Under the pieces are notes generated by a model. That model was not told where the DNA came from and ran no database searches. It saw nothing but the letters and a program-made list of their open reading frames with translations. Source: Deltaproteobacteria bacterium (GTDB lineage: Bacteria > Desulfobacterota > GWC2-55-46). Taken from it: 51,661 nt of DNA. The translations under genes were made by a program, and so were the position numbers. Below, piece after piece: positions 44,426 through 51,661 of this stretch (its first letter is position 1; every line of letters starts with the position of its first letter). The stretch is taken from positions 1 to 51,661 of the forward strand of contig JABTVA010000001.1 of assembly GCA_015075075.1 (NCBI GenBank), read 5' to 3'.

Positions 44426-47137
44426 ATGAGCGGCTATAACGGCAGGAGGCTTGAGCTTATAACCCGGCTCGCTTCAAGGAATGTAGACTTTACCGGGGGC
44501 AGGCCGTGGACCATAGACCCCCGGGAACTGCGCTTCAAACACGGCGAGACCATAACGGAATTGAAGCTCCCCTATCACATGGGGGGCGAGGACGAGGCCT
44601 GCGTTGAAGAGGCCGTCCTGGGGCTGGCTTCCAACCTCTGCAAGCGTTACGACCCCAAGATGGAGGGCGCGGACCCGGCCCCCATGCTCCTCCTTACGGG
44701 CCAGCTCAAGCCCAAGACCTTCAGGACCGACCTCTTCATCTCCGGCTCGCTCGAAAAAGAGACCGCTTCCCTGGCGCTCGCCGGGGTGCCCTATATCGAC
44801 AGCGCCATACTCGCCAACTGGCTGGGCTCGGAGGGCCACGGCAGGAAGTTCGTAAAATGGGTCTACGGATACTTCGAAAAGATGCTCAAGGAGGAGGCCC
44901 GCTCCGGAGGGGAGGAAAGGACCGCATATATCGCGCTCCTGGCCCTCATAAATACGATTAGAAAGAAGAAGGAGAAGGCAAAGGGGCTCAGGATAAAGGG
45001 CATCCCTTACGAAAAAGCCGACCTCGCCACGGGCCTCGTGATGTTCCTTGCGCTCAGCGGGGCGCTAAGCTCCTTTCTTGAAAGGCTCAGGGAATCGGAG
45101 GCCTCGTATCTAAACGACGATACCCGGCTGCTCCTCGCCTCGGCCATTGCCCCCAAGTCATTTCTCTCCATACCTGACGCCCTCGTTACGAGCTCGCTCA
45201 ACCCCTACGGGATAAACGAGGAGACCTTCGCCGCCCTCTCGAAAGTGGCGGCCGGCTTCGACGAGGCCCTCTCGATCGAAGACATGGTCAGGGCCACCCT
45301 TAAGGCTGCCGGCAAGGACCCTGAAGTGAGCGAGGCCGTGCGCGCCCAGTCGTACATAAACGCCTTCAGGCGCGAATCGCTCGCCTTCCTTTCCGAGTTC
45401 GACCAGCCCTCGGAAGCGCAATCGGTCCTCTTTGAGACATACAACGAAGACAGGCTTATAAGGAGCTTCCTCTCGGACCAGAAGCAGATCTCGGACCTCT
45501 GGGCCGGGCTTGAGGAGACAAGGAAAAGGTATGCGCTCGACCGGCAAAGAAATGAGACGGTGCTGTCCTTCCAGAAGTTCATCGAGGGTTTCAGGAAATC
45601 GAGGTTCGGAAGCCTCCTCAAGCGCCCGAAGAGGCCCGGGGAGGACGCCGCCGGGGTCATGGAGGGGTACTACGCCTGCGTCTTCGACGACCTCGTTGAA
45701 AGCTTCACCGGGCCGATGAGGAACTGCCTCGCGGACAGGCGCGGGGAGCTCAAGCCGGGCCTCCTGGTCGAGGAATACGGGAGGGGCCGCCTTTACCGTT
45801 TTTCGGTGGATGACAGGGCCGTCCTCAAGGGGCTCGCCCTCGAGGAGGAAGGCCAGCTCTTCATAGACATGAAGGACTTCTCGAGGAGGACCTTGAAGGT
45901 CAGGGAAATAGCCATGGCGGATTTCATGCGTGAGCACTTCTACAAGCCCATACTGGACGCGGCCAGCAAGTACGGGACGGGAAGCGGGGTCGCCGCCGAC
46001 GAGCGCGGCATAAGGCTTACGAACCTCCCGGGGGACGCCGCGATATTCTCAGGCGGGGTATCGTACCTCGTGGCCCTGGCCAGGGACATCCAGCAAATAA
46101 TACGGAAGTACAGGGAAGAGCTCCTTAAAAAGCTCCCGCCGAAAAGGGAAGAAGAGCTCCTTGAAGAGGTGCACAGGAGGTTCGCCGCAAGGAAGGACGA
46201 CCTCAAGCGCAAAAGGGCCGAGATAAACGCGGCGCTTGCGAGGGACGAGGCCGGGGTTGAGGGAAAACTGGCCTCCCTCGGGGAGGAGGAGCACAGGCTG
46301 GAGGCCACCTACAGGGAGGAGCTTGAGACGGCCATAAAGGGCGAGCTCGAGGCCGGGCTCTACATCGCCTACGGCGCAAAGGCCGAGACCCTCATAATCG
46401 AGACCAGGCAGGATTTCTCCGAGCCCGTGAGCGTCTCCATAGGCGGCAAGATAAACGAGGCCTCCAGGGGCACCTTCAGGAACCCGCTCGTAAGGGCGAA
46501 GCTCGAACGCTCGCTCGAAAACGAGAGGACTAAACGCGGCAACAAGTGGCTGAAATATCCCTTCAACGCCTACATAGACAGGGTCTGCTCGGTCAAGCTT
46601 CCGCCCGAGCTCGACAACGCATTCGAGAAGCTCGTGTACTCGAGGAAGGCCGCGAACTCGAAGGCCATGGCGCAGGTGCTGGCGAACGAGTTCCTGAACG
46701 ACGTAAACCGCATAATCTCCGGCGAGCCGTTCTCGAACCTAAAAATCATATCTCCGGCAGCCGACATCTACAACAAGGGCGAGGTGCTGAGCCTCAATGC
46801 GCTCGAGGCTTATATCAAGGAGGGAAAAGGCTCGAAATGGTTTTTCAGAAAGTCGGTCAGGCCGGAGGACCTGCACTCATCCATCAGGGACGGGTTCTTC
46901 TTCCCTTTCGAGCCGCTTGAACTCTGGTTCAGCCACGAGCAGGTGAAAGGGGCGGAAAAAGTCGAGGCCTTCTGCAAGATAGGAGAGGTCATCTTCAAGG
47001 GCTTCGAGGAAGCAACACCCATGCCCGTTTACGAGATAGTAAACTCGGAAGGGGAATTCTTCAAGGCCCTGGTCAAGCACCATTTCAGGGAATGGCGCGA
47101 GGAGGCGCGAAAGGAAAGAACGGCCGAAGGGGCCTGA
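44426..47137 (+). CDS. Large uncharacterised coiled-coil protein
   Basis: A 903-residue soluble protein that I do not recognise. The ATG at 44426 (MSGYNGRRLELITRLASRNV) follows AAAGGAC and is preferred to the upstream frame start. Residues 1-150 are mixed alpha/beta; 190-400 helical (one strongly hydrophobic ATGLVMFLALSGALSSFLERL stretch is probably buried); about 600-690 is a long charged coiled coil (REELLKKLPPKREEELLEEV, then RKDDLKRKRAEINAALARDE); the final 200 residues are mixed again. No nucleotide-binding, protease or nuclease motif was found. Length and a central coiled coil suit a structural or scaffold protein. It stands alone, 4 bp before the convergent larE end. Confidence 0.72.
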   Translation: MSGYNGRRLELITRLASRNVDFTGGRPWTIDPRELRFKHGETITELKLPYHMGGEDEACVEEAVLGLASNLCKRYDPKMEGADPAPMLLLTGQLKPKTFRTDLFISGSLEKETASLALAGVPYIDSAILANWLGSEGHGRKFVKWVYGYFEKMLKEEARSGGEERTAYIALLALINTIRKKKEKAKGLRIKGIPYEKADLATGLVMFLALSGALSSFLERLRESEASYLNDDTRLLLASAIAPKSFLSIPDALVTSSLNPYGINEETFAALSKVAAGFDEALSIEDMVRATLKAAGKDPEVSEAVRAQSYINAFRRESLAFLSEFDQPSEAQSVLFETYNEDRLIRSFLSDQKQISDLWAGLEETRKRYALDRQRNETVLSFQKFIEGFRKSRFGSLLKRPKRPGEDAAGVMEGYYACVFDDLVESFTGPMRNCLADRRGELKPGLLVEEYGRGRLYRFSVDDRAVLKGLALEEEGQLFIDMKDFSRRTLKVREIAMADFMREHFYKPILDAASKYGTGSGVAADERGIRLTNLPGDAAIFSGGVSYLVALARDIQQIIRKYREELLKKLPPKREEELLEEVHRRFAARKDDLKRKRAEINAALARDEAGVEGKLASLGEEEHRLEATYREELETAIKGELEAGLYIAYGAKAETLIIETRQDFSEPVSVSIGGKINEASRGTFRNPLVRAKLERSLENERTKRGNKWLKYPFNAYIDRVCSVKLPPELDNAFEKLVYSRKAANSKAMAQVLANEFLNDVNRIISGEPFSNLKIISPAADIYNKGEVLSLNALEAYIKEGKGSKWFFRKSVRPEDLHSSIRDGFFFPFEPLELWFSHEQVKGAEKVEAFCKIGEVIFKGFEEATPMPVYEIVNSEGEFFKALVKHHFREWREEARKERTAEGA

Positions 47138-47141
47138 CGAA

Positions 47142-48002
47142 TCACCTCTTTTTAAGCGCCTCGTTCATGCTTCCGGTCCTGTAGCCCTGCAAATCGAGCG
47201 TGACATAAACGAAACCGATTGATTTCAGCCCGACGACGACCTTTCTCCTTACGCCGTCGTCGAGGAAACGCCCGAGGTCCCCTTCCTCAACCTCTATCCT
47301 CACAGTCTCGCCGTGGTAGCGCACCCTGAACTGCCTGAAACCGAGAGACCTCAAGAGCTCCTCCCCGAGCGCGACCTTTTCAACGCGCTCAACGGTTATC
47401 CGGGTCCCGTACGGGAAGCGGGACGAAAGGCAGGCCTGGCTCGGCTTGTCCCAGGTCGGCAGATCAAGCTCCTTGCTCAAAAGCCTTATTTCCGACTTTG
47501 TCAGCCCGGCTTCGTGAAGGGGGCTCCTCACGCCGAGCTCGGAAGCGGCGGTCCTCCCGGGCCTGTAATCGAGGGCGTCGTCGGCGTTCGATCCGTCTGC
47601 CACGTTTTTAAAGCCCAGTGACCGGGCCTTTTCCCGGCTTATGGCGAAAAGCTCGCTCTTGCAGTAATAACACCTCTTTTCGTCGTTCTCGGCGAAGTTC
47701 GGTATCTCGAGCTCGTTTGAATCCACTATGACGTGCCTTGCCCCGATAAGCCCGGCGAGCGAGCATGCCTCCTTAAGCTCGCTATCGGGATAGGTGGGGG
47801 ACACCGCGGTAACGGCTGCGGCCTTTTCGCCGAGCGTATCCACGGCCACCTTCAAAAGGAAGGTCGAATCGACCCCGCCTGAGAACGCCACGAGCACGGA
47901 GTCCATGCCGAGGAGTATGCCCTTGAGCTTCGTAAGCTTTAGGAGCGCCGATCCCCTCTCAGCGTCTCCCCGCGGCTCGCCGGAAGCCGGGCCGCTCAGC
48001 AT
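47142..48002 (-). CDS. larE: LarE-type sulfur insertase (PP-loop)
   Basis: A 286-residue ATP-dependent sulfur transferase. LarE activates the carboxylate of a pyridinium intermediate and supplies sulfur for the nickel-pincer nucleotide of lactate racemase-type enzymes. PP-loop AFSGGVDST near residue 40 binds ATP. KRCYYCKSEL and SQACLSSRFPYG give three Cys arranged as in the LarE forms that hold a 4Fe-4S cluster and transfer sulfide, rather than the single sacrificial Cys form. No larA, larB or larC is visible in the window, so its target may lie elsewhere. The start overlaps the end of the ThiI-like gene by 7 bp. Confidence 0.88.
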   Translation of the reverse strand: MLSGPASGEPRGDAERGSALLKLTKLKGILLGMDSVLVAFSGGVDSTFLLKVAVDTLGEKAAAVTAVSPTYPDSELKEACSLAGLIGARHVIVDSNELEIPNFAENDEKRCYYCKSELFAISREKARSLGFKNVADGSNADDALDYRPGRTAASELGVRSPLHEAGLTKSEIRLLSKELDLPTWDKPSQACLSSRFPYGTRITVERVEKVALGEELLRSLGFRQFRVRYHGETVRIEVEEGDLGRFLDDGVRRKVVVGLKSIGFVYVTLDLQGYRTGSMNEALKKR

Positions 48003-49006
48003 ACCCTCGTCTCCTCGATGACCGGCTCGGGGGCCGGGCCCTCCACCTCGAAATCCATCGACCAGTCGCCGCGCGTGGCCTTGAGGCTCTTCTGCCCTCC
48101 TGCCTTGTCGAGGGCGTATTTGAGGATAAGGCTCCCCGCGAACCTGAGCGCCTCTTCCCCGCCCTCGCCGGAGAGGACCGCGACCGGGCCCGGGAACCCG
48201 CCCGGCTCTATGAGGGTATCCCCTTCCTGGAGCATGTGGCGGAGCCTCGTGTTGTCGGCCTCGTTCCTTCCGATTATTACCTTCGATTTCCCGTACCTGA
48301 AGTGCCTGCCGGTCTTAAGGAGCTCGAGGTCCCTCTTGGTGACGTCCGCCTTGTTCCGGAGGAGGTCCCTCACCTTCTTCGAGAATATCTTGTCCGTAAG
48401 CAGGCAGCCTCCTGAAGGGCACGGGTAATCGTTTATATCGAGGTCCTCGGCAAGGTCCATCTGCTTCCGCCTCGACCTGCCGAGGACGTCAAGTAGCCTT
48501 TCCCTGTCGACCAGCCCCTCTTTTTCGGGTATCGTGGGCTCGAGCTGCTTGGCGCTCAAGGGCCGGAGGATCAGCCCCTCGAGCCCGCTCTCCCTTTCGA
48601 TTACCCTCATGGCGTCCTTCCTCTGGCTCATGGGACGCTGGCCGAGCACCTCTCCGGTTATGATGAAAGAGGCCCCTATCTCGCGCATGTACTCCCCGGC
48701 GCGCCTGAACATGTAGACCCTGCAGTCGACGCAGGGGTTCATGCCCTTGCCGTAGCCGTGCCTGGGGTTGCGGACGATCTCGATGTAGTCCATGCCCTTG
48801 GCGAGCACCTTAATGGGGATGCCGAACTCCTCGGCAACCCTCCTTGCCTCGCTCTTGCAGCCGCCCCCTGCGCCGCCGTGGTTGCAGGTGCAGAAACCAG
48901 AAGTGAAGTTGAGCGCATGTACCTCTATGCCCTGGTCGAGCATGAGCTTGACGGCGAGCGTGGAATCCAGGCCGCCCGAAAGGAGCGCTACCGCCTTTAT
49001 AGCCAC
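47996..49006 (-). CDS. ThiI/MnmA-like PP-loop tRNA thiolase with NFACT-R-like C-terminus
   Basis: A 336-residue protein. The GTG at 49006 follows GGAG and gives VAIKAVALLSGGLDSTLAVK, placing the PP-loop SGGLDS at the N-terminus; the longer open frame upstream is not needed. Cys motifs: CTCNHGGAGGGC, MNPCVDCR and YPCPSGGCLLTD, i.e. extra Cys pairs that could hold zinc or an iron-sulfur cluster. From residue 220 on there is a small domain with FRYGKSKVIIGRNEADN, resembling the NFACT-R/DUF814 RNA-binding module. Family members are annotated as tRNA 4-thiouridine synthase-like or thiouridylase-like; substrate position not proven. It forms a two-gene operon with larE. Confidence 0.83.
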   Translation of the reverse strand: MAIKAVALLSGGLDSTLAVKLMLDQGIEVHALNFTSGFCTCNHGGAGGGCKSEARRVAEEFGIPIKVLAKGMDYIEIVRNPRHGYGKGMNPCVDCRVYMFRRAGEYMREIGASFIITGEVLGQRPMSQRKDAMRVIERESGLEGLILRPLSAKQLEPTIPEKEGLVDRERLLDVLGRSRRKQMDLAEDLDINDYPCPSGGCLLTDKIFSKKVRDLLRNKADVTKRDLELLKTGRHFRYGKSKVIIGRNEADNTRLRHMLQEGDTLIEPGGFPGPVAVLSGEGGEEALRFAGSLILKYALDKAGGQKSLKATRGDWSMDFEVEGPAPEPVIEETRVC

Positions 49007-49173
49007 TTTGCAAACTCCATGATTGGGATTATTGGGTTTCGGTTGATATGCCGGGAATTTCAAGCCTTTGCCGGGAGTTTCGCGAACACGATAAATCCTT
49101 GTATTTCCGCGAAATATAATTATACTGAGAAGGTGCGGGGAAATCAAAAGGATTCTCCCTTGCCTATTTAGCC

Positions 49174-50229
49174 ATGAAATGGGAATACCTCCTCACACTT
49201 GTACTTTCAGTCATAATCGGCTACCTGATGTACCTGGTCATGGTGCCGTTCCTTATACCGATTTTCTGGGCCATAATCTTCGTAATCCTTTTCTATCCTT
49301 ATTATATCTGGCTCGCAACGCGGCTCCGGGGACGGAGGTCCCTTGCCTCCGTTATCGCATGCTCCAGCATAGCCCTTTTCCTCATAGTGCCCATGGCCAT
49401 CCTGGGGTCGGCGCTTGCCGCCGAGCTCCTTGACCTCTATGCCTGGGCCGAGGACTATATCAAGGACATATCGGCACGCGCCGCCACACCGGGTTTTTTC
49501 TTCACATGGGCCGAAAAATACCTCGGCAACTATGTCGACCTGGGGACGCTTGACATAAGGGGAATGGCCGCAACTGTAATAAGGGAAGCAGCGGGCTTCG
49601 CCGGCCAGGGCATAACCGGCTTCTTCAAAGGCTTCGCAAGCCTCGTAATAAACCTCTTTCTCGCGTTTTTCACCATGTATTTCCTCTTTAAGGACGGAGA
49701 CAAGCTCTTCGAGGTCGTAAAAGACCTCGTGCCTGTCTCCCCGGAGCACAAGGAAGAGATAATACGGAAGAACAGGGGTGTCATATACGCGACCATTTAC
49801 GGGGGCGTGCTCGTGGGCGTGGCGCAGGCCATACTGGGCGGCATAGCCCTGTGGTATCTCGGCATAGAGGCCGTCCTGGTCCTGACCTTCGTCATGTTCC
49901 TCACCACATTCATCCCTAACATCGGGGCTTCGCTCGTATGGGCGCCTGTCGCCGTTTACCTGGCGGTGAACGGCGACTACATCGGCGCCGTCGGGCTTTC
50001 GGTCTGGGGCATATTCGTAATAGGCCTGGTTGATAATTTCATGAGGCCGTATCTCGTAAGCGGCAGGACCAACCTGCACCCGCTCCTCCTCTTCTTCAGC
50101 ATACTCGGGGCAATGAACGCGTTCGGGCTCATCGGCATAATAGCCGGGCCGCTGATAATCTCCATCGGGCAGGCCATGGTCGAGTTCTATCACGAGTACG
50201 TCAAAAAGCAGAACACCTGGGCGGGTTGA
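49174..50229 (+). CDS. AI-2E family transporter
   Basis: A 351-residue inner-membrane protein with about eight helices, of the AI-2 exporter/PerM/YdgG family. Seen: N-terminal helix pair (YLMYLVMVPFLIPIFWAIIF), a hydrophilic cytosolic or periplasmic region around residues 80-150, and the late conserved part with FIPNIGASLVWAPVAVYL, GLVDNFMRPYLVSGRTNLHP and AGPLIISIGQAM. Some members export autoinducer-2 or exchange Na+ and H+; the substrate here is unknown. It is the first gene of a plus-strand operon; the next start directly follows its TGA. Confidence 0.9.
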   Translation: MKWEYLLTLVLSVIIGYLMYLVMVPFLIPIFWAIIFVILFYPYYIWLATRLRGRRSLASVIACSSIALFLIVPMAILGSALAAELLDLYAWAEDYIKDISARAATPGFFFTWAEKYLGNYVDLGTLDIRGMAATVIREAAGFAGQGITGFFKGFASLVINLFLAFFTMYFLFKDGDKLFEVVKDLVPVSPEHKEEIIRKNRGVIYATIYGGVLVGVAQAILGGIALWYLGIEAVLVLTFVMFLTTFIPNIGASLVWAPVAVYLAVNGDYIGAVGLSVWGIFVIGLVDNFMRPYLVSGRTNLHPLLLFFSILGAMNAFGLIGIIAGPLIISIGQAMVEFYHEYVKKQNTWAG

Positions 50230-51111
50230 ATGGACGGGGATAACGGATACACAATCGCATACGGGCCCGAAAGGCCGCGGGTGCTCCTGCCGCTGGCACT
50301 TTTCATGCTGACGGTAGCGACCACCGTCGCCTCGGGGGCCATGCAGCAGGGGGTCGACATATTCTCAGACCCTTACGGGCTTACGCATGGCATCCCCTTC
50401 TCCGCCTCGCTCCTCCTTATACTCGGGACGCATGAGCTCGGCCATTTCATCGCGTCGAGAAGGCACGGCGTAGTTACGACCCTGCCGACGTTCATCCCCG
50501 CGCCGCCTTTCCCGCCCATGATTGGCACCTTCGGGGCGCTCATCAAGATAAAGTCCCCCATAACCACGAAGGCCGCGCTCGTCGATATCGGGGCTGCAGG
50601 GCCGCTCGCGGGGTTCGTCATAGCGATATTCGTGACAGTCTGGGGCCTCGGGGAGTCGGTGATAGTGCCGAAGGGCGCGGCCGCGGGCTCGCTCGGCCTC
50701 GGCTCGTCGATAATATTCCAGGCCCTTTCGTATCTGGTCATGGGCCCTCTCCCGGATACGCACGACGTGCTCTTGAGCCCGGTCGCCTTCGCCGGATGGA
50801 TTGGCATGTTCGTTACGGCCATGAACCTCCTGCCCATAGGCCAGCTCGACGGCGGCCACCTCGTCTACGCGCTCCTCGGCCCGATGCACAGGGCCTTTTC
50901 CTTCGGCATGCTCGCCGTCCTCGTCATACTCGGGTTCGCGGCCTGGCCCGGCTGGTTCATATGGGCCGCCCTCATAGCGATAATCGGCACCTTCCACCCG
51001 CCGGTAGAAGACCAGCACGAGCCGATGGACGGGAGAAGGAGGCTTATAACCGCCGCTACAATAGCGGTATTTGTATTGACTTTCATACCCGCGCCATTTT
51101 ATATTGCATGA
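50230..51111 (+). CDS. Site-2 protease family (M50) membrane metalloprotease
   Basis: A 293-residue polytopic protease. HELGHFIASR is the zinc-binding HExxH in a membrane helix; LLPIGQLDGGH carries the LDG Asp, the third ligand. GPLAGFVIA lies between, as in the compact M50 class without a PDZ domain. Such proteases cut substrates within the membrane to release regulators or clear signal peptides. Starts right after the AI-2E transporter stop; its stop overlaps the next start. The substrate is not known. Confidence 0.9.
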   Translation: MDGDNGYTIAYGPERPRVLLPLALFMLTVATTVASGAMQQGVDIFSDPYGLTHGIPFSASLLLILGTHELGHFIASRRHGVVTTLPTFIPAPPFPPMIGTFGALIKIKSPITTKAALVDIGAAGPLAGFVIAIFVTVWGLGESVIVPKGAAAGSLGLGSSIIFQALSYLVMGPLPDTHDVLLSPVAFAGWIGMFVTAMNLLPIGQLDGGHLVYALLGPMHRAFSFGMLAVLVILGFAAWPGWFIWAALIAIIGTFHPPVEDQHEPMDGRRRLITAATIAVFVLTFIPAPFYIA

Positions 51112-51347
51112 ACATGAAGATATTCGATGAAAAAGAGCTCAAGCAGTTCGACGGCAGCGACCCCTCCAGGCCCGTCTATATAGCCTACAATGGCAAGGTC
51201 TACGACGTGACCGGCAACCCGCTCTTTATCGACGGCATGCATTTCGAACACTATTCAGGTGAGGACCTCACGGACTTCATGGCCGACGCCCCCCACGGCG
51301 AGGACGTCTTCGAGAAGCTCACGGTCATGGGCGAGCTTAAAAAGTAA
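51108..51347 (+). CDS. Small cytochrome b5-like heme-binding protein
   Basis: A 79-residue protein (MNMKIFDEKELKQFDGSDPS at the start) of the cytochrome b5-like heme/steroid-binding fold: PVYIAYNGKVYDVTGNPLFI is the fold signature, and MHFEHYSGEDLTDFM holds the His region used for heme or steroid binding. No membrane helix. The start overlaps the M50 stop (ATGA), so the two are translated together. Redox partner unknown. Confidence 0.83.
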   Translation: MNMKIFDEKELKQFDGSDPSRPVYIAYNGKVYDVTGNPLFIDGMHFEHYSGEDLTDFMADAPHGEDVFEKLTVMGELKK

Positions 51348-51403
51348 AGCTTTAACTATCTGCTTGCTGAAAAACTCCGTTTTGCCGACTGGATTCAAGC
51401 CAG

Positions 51404-51661
51404 ATGAATATCGTGATACTCGGCTGCGGCACGTCCACCGGCGTGCCGGTCATAGGCTGCCACTGCGAGGTCTGCTCCTCCACGAACCCGCTGGATAAGC
51501 GCACCAGGTCTTCCCTCTTAATACAGTCAAACGGCAGGAACATCCTCATAGATACCTCGACCGACCTCCGTGCCCAGGCCCTCGCGAACGGGGTCGAAAG
51601 GATCGACGCGGTCCTCTATACCCACCCGCACGCCGACCACATCCACGGCATAGACGACCTT
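51404..51661 (+). CDS. PhnP-like metallo-beta-lactamase-fold hydrolase, cut by window edge
   Basis: The first 86 codons of an MBL-fold phosphodiesterase. MNIVILGCGTSTGVPVIGC and CEVCSS resemble PhnP-type enzymes (start strand, then a Cys pair that binds a structural zinc), and THPHADHIHG is the HxHxDH active-site motif. PhnP removes cyclic phosphate in phosphonate degradation, but many relatives have other nucleotide-like substrates. It likely belongs to the AI-2E / M50 / cytochrome b5 operon, 56 bp after the last stop. Confidence 0.85.
   Translation, partial: MNIVILGCGTSTGVPVIGCHCEVCSSTNPLDKRTRSSLLIQSNGRNILIDTSTDLRAQALANGVERIDAVLYTHPHADHIHGIDDL

Overview
The window is GC-rich, Gram-negative bacterial chromosome with dense gene packing. 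The gene mix points to a Desulfobacterota/Deltaproteobacteria-like or Nitrospirota-like anaerobe. That mix includes c-type multiheme cytochromes, a c7-type triheme lipoprotein, an outer-membrane barrel, PilZ and MinD-like proteins, a membrane pyrophosphatase, LarE and many AUA/AGG codons. The assignment is an inference from gene content; no rRNA or tRNA gene was found.

Layout. 1-2.5 kb: end of a surface-polysaccharide locus (glycosyltransferase, flippase). 2.4-9.5 kb, minus strand: a treZ / GH57 / treY operon for trehalose from maltodextrins. 10-12.4 kb, minus: a damaged phosphoketolase. 12.9-15 kb: a K+-independent H+-pyrophosphatase. 15.6-16.7 kb: DedA and a DUF1328 micro-protein. 17-23.1 kb: a striking cluster of a Ycf46-type AAA ATPase fused to an FtsH-type M41 peptidase, a DUF1257 (Ycf35) protein, a DUF2997 protein, a radical-SAM activase-like protein and an Hsp70 with a long helical N-terminus. 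23.3-28.8 kb: TPR protein, small Cys protein, TldD, CstA, phosphoribosyltransferase. 29-31 kb, minus: MinD-like ATPase and PilZ protein. 31.2-43.2 kb, plus: an extracellular-electron-transfer-like locus (triheme lipoprotein, NHL propeller lipoprotein, pentaheme cytochrome behind a structured leader, PpiC isomerase, cytochrome remnants, two formylglycine-generating-enzyme-fold proteins, spermidine-synthase-like membrane protein, outer-membrane barrel, TPR protein). 43.2-51.7 kb: HEAT protein, a 903-residue orphan, LarE with a ThiI-like thiolase, and an operon of AI-2E transporter, site-2 protease, cytochrome b5-like protein and a PhnP-like hydrolase cut by the window edge.

Two features cut across the whole window. 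First, at least three families of dispersed intergenic repeats with strong hairpins occur: A, about 155 bp, four copies; B, about 120 bp, three copies plus a fragment; C, about 200 bp, three copies of which two form an inverted pair. Second, small indels interrupt many otherwise well-conserved genes (treY, xfp, hppA, ycf46-M41, hsp70, tldD, cstA, ppiC, and a badly damaged 35.4-37.8 kb stretch). Most sit in short homopolymers, so consensus errors are as likely as real decay.

The most promising candidate for an undescribed system is the 17-23 kb AAA-peptidase / DUF1257 / DUF2997 / radical SAM / Hsp70 cluster. The next is the 33.25 kb leader RNA, which carries mutually exclusive stems and an intrinsic-terminator-like hairpin ahead of a multiheme cytochrome.
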